Assembly (NCBI GenBank): GCA_014529385.2
Contig: CM043967.1
Coordinates: 127,881,182 to 127,945,181, forward strand
Direction: 5' to 3'
Source: Adiantum capillus-veneris
Lineage: Eukaryota > Streptophyta > Polypodiopsida > Polypodiales > Pteridaceae
DNA length: 64,000 nucleotides
The number at the start of each line of letters is the position of its first letter. Position 1 is the stretch's first letter. The translations under genes and the position numbers were made by a program. Under the pieces are notes generated by a model. That model was not told the origin of the DNA. It did no database searches and worked only from the letters and a program-made list of their open reading frames with translations. Positions 51,807 to 63,260 of the stretch are shown here, in pieces.

Positions 51807-52695
51807 TGTCAAGGGAGAAAAAGCTAGAATATTGGTTAAGCTGGCAGACAGGCCACAATAGGGATCCAAAGGAGGAAAATAAGGGATTCAAAAGGGAGGC
51901 CATCTGCAAAAGAGCAATGTGCAACAAAATGGTCTTTAAAGACCCTAAGGTTTAGCCCATTCAGACTTCCAAAATGCTAAGGTTCCAAAATTCAAAGGTT
52001 GTGTCCAAAAGTCAAAACTTAGGAAAATTGGATGCTTTGTGTGTGTACAAAAAGTCCTCATGCGACCTACATAGGAGGGGGCGATCCTTGGAAGTAGGGG
52101 ATGAGAGAGAAACATGCACACACACACACACTCACAAGCTTCCTTTACACAAAGGGAATGAGGGACACATGTCAGCTCCCTAGCCCAGATGCCCACAAGG
52201 TGTACTCAAATCCTATTGGATGGCCATGGAGTTGGACCAATGAGAATTAGGCTAGATTAAATCTAGTTTAATTAATTTAAAAATTTTAATAAAAGAACCA
52301 ATAAGAATTAATCTCTCTAGAAGACTATTGGACAGTCTCCCAACAAGGGGTCCAATGAGCATTCAACATCCCAATGGCTTGCCTGATTCCTATTGGCCAG
52401 AAGACAAAGGGGTCCAATGAGAGTCAAGTTGCATTAATTAATTACCTAAAGCTCTCACAAAAGGGGAAAGCGGAACACATGTTAGAAGGCTATCACTTAT
52501 GCTTCTTAATTTTCATTGGCTAAGCTGGGAAAGGTCCAATGGGGTGTCAGCATGAGTAAATTGCATGAGAGGTCGACCAAGAGAGAGAGGGGGCTGAATT
52601 TCTCAAGTCATTATTCCACACACACTCACACTAGCTCATGTGTGAAGCAAGAAGACTCTCTCTGTCCTTCTCAAGCATCCAAAACAAAGAAATGG
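51807..52695 (+). repeat. H 3' LTR, cut short
   Basis: It starts TGTCAAGGG after the polypurine tract. Parts resemble LTR-A: the CA run after ATGAGAGAGA (about 52100-52125 against 19290-19334), CCTATTGGATGGCC, CCAATGAGAATTA, and GTGTGAAGCAAGAA. At about 52695 the similarity stops, where LTR-A still has about 600 bases, and an integrase fragment begins. Confidence 0.6.
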
Positions 52696-52696
52696 A

Positions 52697-54113
52697 ATGC
52701 CGTTGAGAGTTTTGAATGGTAAGGATGCTCAAAATGAGCTTATGAAAAAGTATCATGAGAGTCTTTATGCTGGACATAGCGGTGTATGGGCCACCTTTAC
52801 TAAAATAAAAGAGAGGTATTGGTGGAAAGGTATGTATAAAGATGTATCTCACTTTGTGGATTCTTGTAAAACCTATCAAATGTATTCAAATGTACGTCAT
52901 CGTGATGGGTTGCACCCTATTTACCCATTGGTCATGCACTATAAGTGGGTAGTAGATCTCATTAAGATGCCATTGGGCTTATGGAAAATGAGATACATAG
53001 TGCTTGCATGGGAAGATTTAGCCAACCAAGCTGAAGGTCGTGCTCTAAGAACGAAAAGCACAAAAGGGGTGTGTAAGCTCCTCTTGGATGATGTAATTAG
53101 CCGTTATGGGTGTGTTGGGAAAATAACAGCGGACAGGGGTGAGCTGGATGCTTTGTGGAGTCTTGTAAAACCTGTCAAATGTATTCAAATGTACATCATC
53201 GTGATGGGTTGCACCCTACTTACCCATTTGTCATGCACTATAAGTGGGTAGTAGATCTCCTTACGATGCCATTCGGCTTATGGAAAATGAGATACATAGT
53301 GCTTGCATGGGAAGATTTAGCCAACCAAGCTGAAGGTCGTTCTCTAAGAACGAAAAGCACAAAAGGGGTATGCAAGCTCCTCTTGGATGATGTAATTAGC
53401 CATTATGGATGTGTTGGGAAAATAACAGCGGACAGGGGTGAGTTGGATGCTGACAAAGCAAGGGATTCTTTCTCTAGGTTGGGCATTAAACTTGCTCTCA
53501 CTACTGCATATAATCATGAGGGAAATGGTAAATTAGAGTGTGGGCATCCTCCTTGAGTTGATGTATGGTCAGAAACCTATAATGCCAATTGAGGATGTAA
53601 TACCCACATGGAATGTATTGCCTTGGAAAGATGGAATGAGCAGGGAAGGCCTTCCTGCTTTGCGCATAACAATTATAAAGAAGGCCCCAAGATATTGAGA
53701 TTGCAAAAGCACGATTGAAAGATGCAAGGTTAAAGAATAAGGACAAATTTGATAAGAGGCATAGGCTTAGACCTAAAGCTATTGAGGAAGGTGATTGGGT
53801 GTTGGTGTATGATAGTAGTCTTGACAACCATCATTTAACAATAAGAAAGCTTTCAAAGAGATGTTTTGGTCCTTATGTGGTTCAACATGTACATGGAAAT
53901 GCAACTTATACCTTGCATGGATTAGATGGGACAAAAAGAATCAAGTTATTCAAAAGAAGAGGTGATAAAGATCCCTTTGATTCATAGGAAATTCAGAATG
54001 AAGTCTCTAATGAAAATGTTATGGATGTGGATGATGAACGAGAGTATGATGCATTAGAATTTGCTGGAAGCGATGATGAGATTGATATGTATGTTGAATT
54101 AAATCAAGACTGA
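52697..54113 (+). pseudogene. Orphan gypsy integrase fragment with internal duplication
   Basis: The zinc domain is KYHESLYAGHSGVWATF with CKTYQ. It is followed by the core: WVVDLIKMPLGLWKMRYIVLAWEDLANQAEGR, LLLDDVISRYGCVGKITADRGELDA (second Asp). A 299-base segment is duplicated in tandem (52856-53154, 53155-53453). After the second copy come LALTTAYNHEGNGKLECGH (Glu) and, at 53715-53987, a C-terminal domain with EGDWVLVYDSSLDNHH and KRCFGPYVVQHVHGNATYTLHGL (GPY motif). An acidic tail ends at about 54113. No gag or reverse transcriptase is present. It is a different gypsy lineage from A, B, C and H. Confidence 0.8.
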
Positions 54114-55294
54114 ACCTGCAAACGATATCTGTGGCACATGCTGGATGATGTGCAGGTTTAGAGGTGGAGGATTTCATGCCATGGCACGTGCATGATGTGA
54201 AAATTAAAATATCTACCTCACTGTCAATGCTTTTGTTATGTGGGACCGAATGCTATAATGTACATAGTGTGATATATGCAAGAATAGATGCCACGGTTGC
54301 AGTTGTGTACATACATTATCGGGAAGGCGAGGACTTAGACGTGGTACTATGGCATGATTTTTCACATAAATATATGCCTATTCTTCTTTAGAAATGTACA
54401 AATGTCAAGTGTATCAAAGTGGCACGCTCGTTTTGCCTAGAAAGCTCAATGCGAGCAATATCAACCAAAAATAACACATTTTGTGTGCTCACCAAGTGAG
54501 AAAATGAGGTTCAAGATGAAATTTTTTTCCGAATGTGATTTTTCCACAAATTGAGGGATTTTTCCCAGCTCGTTTGGGCTTTTTACAGACAAAAAGGGCC
54601 ATTTTTGGGCAAAAAATGGTCAAAAATAGCCTACAAATAGCTAAACAAAGCTCAAAATTCCACATCAACAATGGTTTTTTTATTTCCTATGTTGTGTGGA
54701 AAATTTTAGAGCCAAGGATGAGCTCATTTGGGCACATGAGCAAGGAGATACATCCATTCCTTTACAGGGTGCTAGTGCAGTCCCGTGCTACTTCCACTAC
54801 ACGGTTGAGGCTGTGAGGCCTCCAATTAGGGTTTCCCCTCCTCAAATAACTACTTGGGTTTCTCCAATGAAGTACTGAAGCTTCCATGAAATGGTCATGA
54901 CAAATAATTGAAGCGTAAATATAGGTTTTTTAACAGGTCGAATGAGCACTGCATTTGTGCAATGGGAGTGACGCTACACCTAATCTTCACACACACAAGG
55001 GTTTTGAGTTAGTCTTGGTTCCTTTTCAAAGTAGAGCTTTCATGGTTGGAGTTTTGTTCTTTTTAGTGTGTTTTTAGCTTCAAATTATATGCGCCTTGCT
55101 TGATTTTGCTACGAATCCTCACAGTTAGAGGCCTGGCAATTTCCTAGTCGCACTACGCACTTGTTGACAACACGCCTGGCGTAGAGGCCGTTGAGGTCTG
55201 TTTTGCACTTGTGCTTGTCATTCGGTGACCCATGGAGGAGGGCTTCTTAGTGTCCTTCATTTTGCAAGTCTGAAAACGATGCACATTGTCGACC
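54114..55294 (+). other. Possible LTR-like stretch after the integrase fragment
   Basis: Gene-free by eye. A purine tract (TTTAGAGGTGGAGG near 54157-54172) after the integrase tail could be a polypurine tract, which would make the following about 990 bases an LTR ending near TTGTTGACA (55163). TGGCGTAGAGGCC (about 55179) might be a primer site. No second copy confirms this. Confidence 0.3.
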
Positions 55295-55800
55295 ATGGAC
55301 GAGTGGTTGCAGGAATTGTCCAATTGGAGAACGGCAGAGGAAGAAATAGAAGAAGCACTAAGAGACTTCATCAAAGTGTTGCTGCCAAAATACAAAGTTG
55401 TCAACATCCAGGAAGTAAGTTATCCATCTCGTATCTCTCATTCTAACCGTGGATCAAGAGCCACCAGAGGGAGGGAAGCAAGCTGCTCTCACTGCCGTCA
55501 CCCACCGCACTCTATCAATGAGTGCCATCAACGGAAGTAAAGGAGAAGCAGAAGTACTCTACATCAACGTTCATCGTAAAGAAATCATTCATATCAAGGA
55601 AGAAAAGAGGTTAGTTAAGCTTCTCTTGCCCAAGGAATCTAGAAATAAAAGTGTAGCCTTTGCTCCTAAGTGGCCCAAAGGGGTGGCTCGTGCCAAAGGA
55701 AAAAGAGGGCTAGGTCAATCCTAAATCACATGACCCCCAAGAAAGAAAAAACACCTGGCCACGTGAGTGCTTTGAGCTCGTCTATGGAAAGCAAAATTGT
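55295..55800 (+). pseudogene. Short zinc-knuckle ORF, gag remnant or host fragment
   Basis: From the ATG at about 55295: MDEWLQELSNWRTAEEEIEE, LRDFIKVLLPKYKVVNIQE, and then CSHCRHPPHSINEC (about 55476-55517), a C-x2-C-x4-H-x4-C knuckle. The knuckle follows only about 60 residues after the start, so most of a capsid is missing. A GAAGTAAGT donor-like string sits at about 55408. Downstream frames are basic (KGVARAKGKRG). A4 cuts the stretch at 55866. I cannot decide between a truncated gag and a host exon. Confidence 0.4.
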
Positions 55801-55865
55801 GCCTAGTCTGCCAAAAAGAAGGTCATCCGAAGCAAAGCAGTGGAAGATCGCCTATCGATTTGCGG

Positions 55866-55999
55866 TGAGAGCGGATTTTTTGAGATGGGGCTCAAGGCTC
55901 CCACCAGACAACCACTCTGTGAGATCCTACACACGCATATTTCTTAGGGGCACCACCCTCTTTTATGGAGAAAGAACGAAACCAAAACAAACCATATAC

Positions 56000-56034
<35 letters not shown>

Positions 56035-57857
56035 TCCTTATGTGCTTCAACACAAAATGCCCTTCAACCATTCAACACACACTCCTTAAGCAATCCCTTT
56101 GAACACTGCACAAACTCACATGCAAAGATTGACCTTCACCATATTAGTGCTCATATACTTCTAATAAAAGCAAGCACAAAACCTCATACCTCAAAACACC
56201 ATAATGCACAAATACTTGACAACTCCTTTCCTTTCCCAAAAGAAGAGACTACTTACACACATAAGGCGGCATGCATAGAGAGCTCTTCTCCATCTATGCA
56301 GCCCCAAGACTTACTTACACACAACATAAGGAGAGAAGCAAAGCAAATAGACACCATGGTGCACAAAAAATTTCTCAACAAACAAGCCACCCAATGAGCA
56401 CAAAATATGAGAAGCTGCCAAGATATGCTTACCAATTTTACATGCGTTTAGAGAAAAAGTGTGACGACGACACCCCAATTGCAACAATTTGTTGATCAAA
56501 CCATGAGATAGATCATTGAACTTGATATCCTTTCTCTCATATAGAATCTACAATCCTTATTTAGGGATGAGTATGATAAGAGAAATGTTTGCAAGAGAAT
56601 GGTAGCAATAGCATATTGATGCTCTCTCTATGGTGCCGCTTATGATAGCGAGCTTAGGAAATGGATAGGGAGACAAGAGGAGAGAGAGATTATGGCTTCC
56701 CTAACTATAGAGGAGCTTATTTGCAGCAATGGAGTAAGTGTGTGTATTTTTGTGCTTGCCAAAGGGCCTTTTTATAGTTGTACAAGACCTTGGGTTAGGT
56801 TAAACTTGACTAGGGTAGGTAATTAACCATAGTTAGGTTCCCTTTTGACCATTCCTTCAATTATGCAAATAAGGGACTTATTTTTTCATTAAAAATATCC
56901 TTTTAAGTCGTGGAGGCTCCATAAGGGTTGATAATGTATGTGGGCCCCACCATGATGTCCCTCCAGTGGCTCCTGCAGAGTGTCCCCATCATGTTTGTTG
57001 TGTCTCTGGAAGCATCTTGAGCCGACCCCTCCACATGCAAGTGGTTTTTAACTCCCCATTGGTATTTCAAAATGTTGGAGAAGTCAAGAAAAATTTTCAC
57101 CTTTGTGCTTTACCTGATTGTAACTTTGACCTGCAGTAACAGTGTCCGCAGCACCTTGTTTTCACCATAACTTTCAGCCTGTAACTCAGAATTGGGTGCT
57201 GTAAAAGGAAAAGTTGACCTTCTCAAAGTTTTTAAGCTGAATTTGGAGTGTTCTGGAAGTATACCCATGAGCTAAGGCGTTCAAGATGCATCCAAAACAC
57301 CTTTTGAACCAAGTCTCCTTGTAGGGGTCCCTTTAGCATGCATCCAAGGTGTAGCATGCTTTGTTCAAAAGAGAATCCACCTTAAACAAATGAGGTAGGA
57401 TCCAATAAAGTTTGATTTATTGGGGATATACATTATATTTAAGATTTGTTGACCAACACAAGTAAATGATCCAAGAGTTGGGTCACATAGTGGTGGGGAA
57501 GGGAAGGCCTACAAGGTTAACCCTACCCTTGAGAGAAGATGGGTAAGATAAGTGCCCATAAATTATTTATTTACAAAGTATGGGATGTAGATAGCTATTT
57601 AAATTAGTAAAGTTAATTAGTTAAAAGAATATACAGTAAAAAAACTAGGAGAGTAGAATTAAGTTTACTATTTACATTTAGCATGAAGAGAGAAATATGA
57701 TGTAAATGCATAAAGATCTAAGAAGGGTAAGGTGTTTGTATGGAAAAAGGATATTACGGAAAGAGAGAATGAACACTATGTTAAAACTTTGATAAAAAAT
57801 ATATACATTTGAGTAGAAATGTAGTGCAAATGTAAGGTTAGCATTTAACGCTACTCA
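55866..57857 (-). repeat. A4 3' LTR
   Basis: 1992 bases, TGAGAGCG...CGCTACTCA, nearly identical to the A3 LTRs. It contains a CA run (55999-56031) and the TATA-like string at 56767-56777. Confidence 0.92.
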
Positions 57858-57862
57858 TATTA

Positions 57863-57874
57863 GCCCTCCCCCTT
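57863..57874 (-). promoter_or_regulatory. A4 polypurine tract
   Basis: The minus strand reads AAGGGGGAGGGC, five bases before the 3' LTR, identical to A3. Confidence 0.8.
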
Positions 57875-57942
57875 CATCTAGGATCATTCATGCTCCTAGA
57901 TGAAACAAAAGAGTTTTTTCCTTTTTTTTTTTTTCTTTTTTC

Positions 57943-59100
57943 TTATTTTTCTAAAAAAAAGAGGAGTGATATACACTCTTTTACTCCATTAGACCTGGTT
58001 TTCATTATCTCAATCCCATAAATCGGAGATGGGAGTGTTGCGCCTTGGGTATGTTGAGATTCCAAGGCTGGTTCTTCTTTGCACATCAAAGCTTTAAAAA
58101 TAGGTGGAGCATTTGCCAAGCCGAAGGGAGCCATGCCAATTTGGAGCTTAGATGATGTTGGTAGATGACTTCCTATCAACGGATTGATACGTTGAAAGTA
58201 GGGCTTTAATCTCCATCCATTGACTCTGGTCTTGTGGAGTTTTCCTGATAAATCTGCTAATCTGTAACTACCATTCCCAAACTTTGTTTTTATCATGAAA
58301 GGTCCCTCCCATCTTTGCAAAAACTTTTTGTCAAGTCGAGTATCAAGTCGGTTATCATAGAGAAGAACCAACATACCTTCCTTCAATCCTTTCCCCTTGA
58401 GCTTCTTGTTGATTTTGTCCCTTTGGCTTGTGGCTTGGGCAATGTAATAGTCGATGGACTCTTCTCTATCAAGCTCAAGTCGTTGAAGATCTAAAATTAT
58501 TTCCTGCAAAGCTTCTTTTGGCCTCTTTGCTCCCCGTGAGAGAATGCGTAGGCTTGCAATCTCCACCTCAATAGGAAGGAGTGCCTCCTGTCCATACACC
58601 AAATGAAAAGGAGTGAATTGAGTGGATACCTTGAAAGATGTTCTGTATGCCCATAGAGCTGCGGTCAAATGACGATCCCAGTCATTTGGTCGATCTGTAA
58701 CCTGCTTAGAAATGATCTTACATATCATTCCATTCACCTTTTCAACCAACCCATTGCACTGAGGGTAGTAAGGTGTAGAATGCAAATGTTTGAGTTTTAA
58801 CTTTGCCAAAAGATTATCTAGGAGCTCTGCTCTAAACCCTGGACCACGATCTGACAAAATCTCTAATGGTGTGCCGAATCGACTGCATATGTGATCAAAG
58901 ATAAATTTTGATACCTCCTCGGCTGTAATTCGTGTTGTACTTGCTGCCTCCGCCCATCGTGTCATGTAATCTACTCCCACAATGATGAAGACCTTCCCGG
59001 TAGATGTGTGAGGTAAGGGGCCTATTGCATCCACACCCCACTTCTCAAAAGGACCATACGAAATTCTTGGAACTTGGGATTCGTAAGTGAGTCGTCGATC
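57943..59100 (-). CDS. A4 integrase core and C-terminal domain (open)
   Basis: A 363-codon frame (57943-59034) starts inside the core at VDAIGPLPHTS (first Asp) and continues with ILSDRGPGF (second Asp), PQCNGLVEKVNG (Glu), LWAYRTSFKV, FHLVYGQEALLP, RWEGPFMIK and VNGWRLKPYF. The triad is complete and the core uninterrupted. The tail again carries PFGLANAPPIF. A TAG upstream (about 59110) separates it from the zinc domain, so the gene as a whole is not intact. Confidence 0.85.
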   Translation of the reverse strand, partial: DRRLTYESQVPRISYGPFEKWGVDAIGPLPHTSTGKVFIIVGVDYMTRWAEAASTTRITAEEVSKFIFDHICSRFGTPLEILSDRGPGFRAELLDNLLAKLKLKHLHSTPYYPQCNGLVEKVNGMICKIISKQVTDRPNDWDRHLTAALWAYRTSFKVSTQFTPFHLVYGQEALLPIEVEIASLRILSRGAKRPKEALQEIILDLQRLELDREESIDYYIAQATSQRDKINKKLKGKGLKEGMLVLLYDNRLDTRLDKKFLQRWEGPFMIKTKFGNGSYRLADLSGKLHKTRVNGWRLKPYFQRINPLIGSHLPTSSKLQIGMAPFGLANAPPIFKALMCKEEPALESQHTQGATLPSPIYGIEIMKTRSNGVKECISLLFFLEK

Positions 59101-59109
59101 TCCAGCAAT

Positions 59110-60290
59110 CTAACAACCTTTGGATGACTTACACCAATGCTGGACATCACGGTGTAGACTTGGCCAAACAAACCCTGCTTGAAAAATCTTCCTGTTTGTA
59201 ATATCATGAGAAAAATGACCCCCACAGACATCATCATGGCATGAAAAGAGGATTCTCTCTATTTCTTGAATAGAGGGCACCCTTCTTAGCACCAAATCTT
59301 TCCCTTTATGATACAGATCATCTTCTATGAGTTGGTAAGGAGTTGCCTTTTTTACCAACCTATGCCTTTGCACTTTATCCAAGTGTTTAGGGCACTCACC
59401 AGTTTGGAGGAAAAATATGATGTCCTTCAATTCCTCTTGGCCTTGGTACTTTGGTTCGTAGAGCTTCACACCTCCCACCATGATCTGAAGTTTCTCATTG
59501 GCGAGATAATCTGCTTCCTTGTTGAGGGTTCTCACAACATTCTGTACCTGTGTAGCTTCAAAGTTCTTCATCAAAGCCTTCACCTATCTAAGCCACTCCA
59601 CCAGAGTAGGGTTCTTGCATTTCCATATCCCTTGGATTTGCCTAATAACTAGTAAGGAATCACTTCTTATTATAAGTCTTTCGATGCCAAGTTTTCTGCA
59701 TTCTTCAAGCCCCAACTTTAAGGTGACATACTCAGCCTCATTATTAGAATGAACATTTTCCAAGGTGATACCTTTCTTAACAAGAACTTCCCTTTGTGGA
59801 CTTAGAATAAGAACCCCCCCTGCTGCTTGATTGTGTTGTCATCGGTAAGCTCCATCAAAGCACAAAATGTGTGCATTGTCCATCTCCTCCTCGTTATTTT
59901 GTGGTGTAGCTTTGTCTCCTACCTTTGGTGACTCTTTCCTTTCTCTCACTTTGTATGTGAGAATGTCTGCAAGACCTGCCCTTGTGCTATCTTCCACAAG
60001 AAAAGTGTATTCGAACTCTTGAAGTTCTAGAACCCATTTGGCTATCCTAGATGAGAGGCTCATCTGTTGCACCACATATGGTAAATTGTTTTCCATGGTG
60101 AGAATGACAAATGGTGTAGGTAAGAGATATGATCGGAAGTTTCTTACAGCAAACATAATTGTGAATACCACCTTCTCCATATCGGTGTAGCCTTGCTTGC
60201 AAAGTATACTGGCCTCATGTAGCATGTTTTTGGGTCTTTTTGCATGAGAACTACACCGATGGCCTCCATTCGTACACTTGGCATGATGTA
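59110..60290 (-). pseudogene. A4 RNase H domains and integrase zinc domain
   Basis: Same layout as A3. Differences are a TAG at about 59110 and another at about 59584 (both where A3 has CAG), TGA at about 59839 (A3 CGA), and a 22-bp deletion near 60196 that shifts the first RNase H. In the zinc domain the first Cys of the C-x2-C pair is Ser (KSSKGC against KSCKGC in A3). The archaeal-type RNase H motifs NNEAEY and GDSLLVI remain readable. Confidence 0.8.
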
Positions 60291-60299
60291 ATATGTATC

Positions 60300-61070
60300 C
60301 TTTGGATTTGGTGGCATTATTGTTGGAAGAGAGTTGAGAATACCCTTTACTTCAATAAAGCATAATTCGTGTTCCTCTCTCCATTCAAATGTGGGTTTGT
60401 TTTCTAGCTTGTGCAAAGGTGCAATAGCTTCCGCTAGAAGGTGAATGAAACGAGACATGTACCTTACTTTGTGGTTGAAAGTCATGAGCTCCTTGGTTGT
60501 CGTTGGTGGTTGTAGTGACAAGAGAGCATTTACTTTTGATGGATCCACTTGAATTCTTTGCAAAGAAACCACATGACCTAGCAATACCACTTGTGACTCT
60601 GCAATGTGACACTTCTCAGGATTAAGCTATCCCCCAAATTGATGAAGCCTCCTAAGCCCCTCCTCAAATTTTTGGAAATGAAGTCTTTGGCTACTATAGA
60701 TACAAAAGTCATCCATAAAAACCCTAATTGACTTTCCAAAGAAGGGCTGGAAGACAAGAGTTGTAAACCTTATAAAGGTACTAGGAGCCTTTGTGAGCCC
60801 AAATGGCATCACTCTATAGGCAAAGCAACCCCAAGGTGTGATGAAAGTGATTTTTAACTGATCTTCTTCTGCTATTCTGATTTGAAAATACCCTGAATAC
60901 CCATCACACACTGTGTAACATTCATAGCCGGCTACTTCGTTTAAGATTTCATCTTGGAAAGAAAGAGGAAAATGATCCCTCTTTGTTGCAGCATTGAGCG
61001 GTTTGTAGTCGACCCAGACCCTCCATTTTCCGTTCTTTTTAGGGGTTACTACAATTGGGGACACCCACTC
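60300..61070 (-). pseudogene. A4 reverse transcriptase
   Basis: All motifs of the A3 enzyme are present, including VWVDYKPLN, CDGYSGYFQI, MPFGLTKAPSTF (Asn to Lys) and FMDDFCIYSS. It is joined in frame to the protease (60627-61976), with Trp where A3 has TGA. A TAG at 60627, where A3 has CAG, ends the frame before LNPEKCHI. Confidence 0.85.
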
Positions 61071-62120
61071 AGAGTTAGACACAGGGTAAATGAAACCAAC
61101 TTTGAGGAGTCGGTTAACCTCTGTCAAAAGTGCCTCTTGTTGTATTTTTCCTAGGCGCCTTAGCTTTTGAGCCATAGGTTTAGTACCTGGTTTTAATTCT
61201 ATGCCATGGTCTATAGCATCCACACCTCTAATTTGTGAGTAATCAGTGATAAACAAATTGGGATACCTCTTGAGCATATCGATGTAGGACCGCTTCTCCC
61301 TAGCGGTAAGATCTTTTGCAAGCATCCTCTCAAAGTCTTCAAAGTGCTTGTGGTCACCTTTGTCATCCTTTGTTTGCTCCTTTGTTGGGTCAACCTCTAT
61401 TGATGGAGTTTTTGATGTGTTGAAGATGATTCCCATTACCTCCAAAGATGATTCTTCTTCTCTATTGGATGTAGTGGTTGAACTTTCCTCGTCGCTTGAG
61501 CCAAAACTCTCTTCACTTTCTTCATCATCCGTGGTCTCATAGTTGATGTCGAGCTGCTTTCCTTCATGCCAATCGTATACTACATGTTGCCCCTTTTTGA
61601 GAATCAATTGTCCTCGTCCCCATTTTTGATCTGCATTCACAGCAATGAGCCAAGGCCTCCCTAGGATGATGGGATAGCCCTCCCCCTTGGCTGGCATAAC
61701 ATACATGTCCACACGTGCATCTATATTACATACAGAAACTTTTACATTCTCGATGATCCCTAGGCACTTCACACTTGCATTGTTGGCCAGCCTAGCTTGA
61801 CAATTAGAGGATTTAGTGATTTCAAGCCCTAGTCTATTCATGGCTCTTTCCGTGATCACACACATTTGTGCTCCACCATCAACATACACATTGGATACCT
61901 TCCTACCCATTACATAAACATCTACAATAGGTTCCACATCTTGTTGTGGCTTTGAAGTCAACGCCTTTACTGTCACCTTTTGTTTCTTTCATTGGGAGTC
62001 TTGTGCTTACAAGTTTGGACCAGTGCTTTCTCACCTTGGGTGATAGATGTAGGAGTTGAGGCCAAGAAATATTGGGCTTTTGAGTTTGCAAATCTTCTAA
62101 GATGTTGTAGGGTTCCACAT
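61071..62120 (-). pseudogene. A4 protease and acidic linker
   Basis: VDGGAQMCVIT and PIILGRPWL as in A3, followed by the Asp/Glu/Ser/Thr-rich linker (DDEESEESFGSSDEESS) and the conserved LKRYPNLFITDYSQIRGVD lead-in to reverse transcriptase. It is open in one frame with reverse transcriptase. Upstream the link to gag is shifted near 61976-62127. Confidence 0.8.
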
Positions 62121-63207
62121 TCTTTCCTAATAGAAAATTGTTGATGCCGATATCCCTTCGCCTTCACCTCTGCTTCTTGCCTCTTTCCTTCTTCTTTGAC
62201 TTTTTCTTCCTCTCCTTGCAGGTTCTGACTCTTCATTCCTTGTGTCTTCATCCTTGTTGTGTGCTCTTGTGCGCTTTTCTGCTGGCATAACATCAAAACG
62301 TATAGGGCTCACCTCTATCTCCTCTTCCAGCTTTATGACGTTTACTCCTCTCTCTTCCTCCACTGGTGGGACAGGAGGGATGTTTGCCACTAGAGGTGGT
62401 GGTGGTCGACGAAGAATTTGCGCGGCTTGAGCATGCTCTTGCTGCACCATGAGCGGAAGTGGTCTAGGAGGGTATATGTCCCCTGGAATCCTTCGAGGGT
62501 GAGGGCAATTATACATGACATGACCAACTTCGTTGCAATTCCAACATCTCAACTCTTGTGCTTGACGTCGTTGATTGCGATTCAAGGTGAGACTCTCTAG
62601 TTGTTGAGTTAATCTTTGCAAGATCTCTTGTTGTGATCCTTCCCCTATTTGTGAATTTTGGGCAAGAGAGCCCCTAACTTGTGCTCCCATGCTTGGTGAA
62701 GAATCCCTCTCAATGACTTCATTTAGGTCCCTTGTTCTATGTGCTTGAAAATTTAACTTCTTGAATTTTACCATGGCCACCTCACGTGCTTCCTCACAAG
62801 CCAGCCATGAACCTATCTTTCTTTAGAAAGTTTGGTGCACCACCTTGGTTTTGTAAGGTAGCCTCCCATCTATCCAATAGGTTAAGGAAAATGGCCTCAT
62901 AAGATGGGTAGTCTTCAAGGAATACCTGTTTATGTTGAAGTAGACACTTCCAAAGACCCTCTAGAGTATCTCCTTGCCCAAATTTGGCAAGAAAAATTGC
63001 ACGTAGCCTCTCCCAATTGGTTTTGTTTTGCGGTTGCAAGGCCTCGTACCATGCCTTAGCCTCCCCTTTGAGAACGAGTGGAAAAGCACGCAGCTTTACC
63101 TCTTCTTGATCTCTCCCAGAGATGAGGTGTGCCATCTCCAAATTATCCAGAAATTCTTGTGCATCCTCACCATTTTTAGAATGACAGGTAGGAAAAGTGC
63201 TTGACAT
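62121..63207 (-). pseudogene. A4 gag with deletions
   Basis: Starts MSSTFPTCHSKNGEDAQEF at about 63207. The capsid-like part reads to FMAGL, where a 47-bp deletion relative to A3 (near 62794) shifts the frame. A second deletion of 45 bases (near 62583) is in frame and removes 15 residues before the zinc knuckle CWNCNEVGHVMYNC. Further indels lie near 62130-62215. Gag cannot be made as one chain. Confidence 0.8.
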
Positions 63208-63260
63208 TTTTACAATACAAGGAGGCTTGTGTACCACAAAGTTTTGACTACGATGAGTGA

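Larger units (their letters stand above)
21479..52695 (+). mobile_element. H: host Ty3/gypsy element carrying nested insertions B and C
   Basis: The parts in order are truncated LTR-B, primer site, gag start (22251-22890), insertion B, rest of gag (41616-42475), protease (42490-43079), insertion C, reverse transcriptase, RNase H and integrase (49088-51552), and a 3' LTR (51807 to about 52695) that is itself cut short. Gag on both sides of B and protease/reverse transcriptase on both sides of C are continuous in sense. Without insertions the element would be about 6.5 kb plus LTRs. It is inactive through stops and truncated LTRs. Confidence 0.75.

Noticed and set aside
51807-54113. H and the integrase fragment as one element
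   Set aside because: The fragment follows H's 3' LTR and has a clearly different integrase; H already has its own integrase at 50447-51552.
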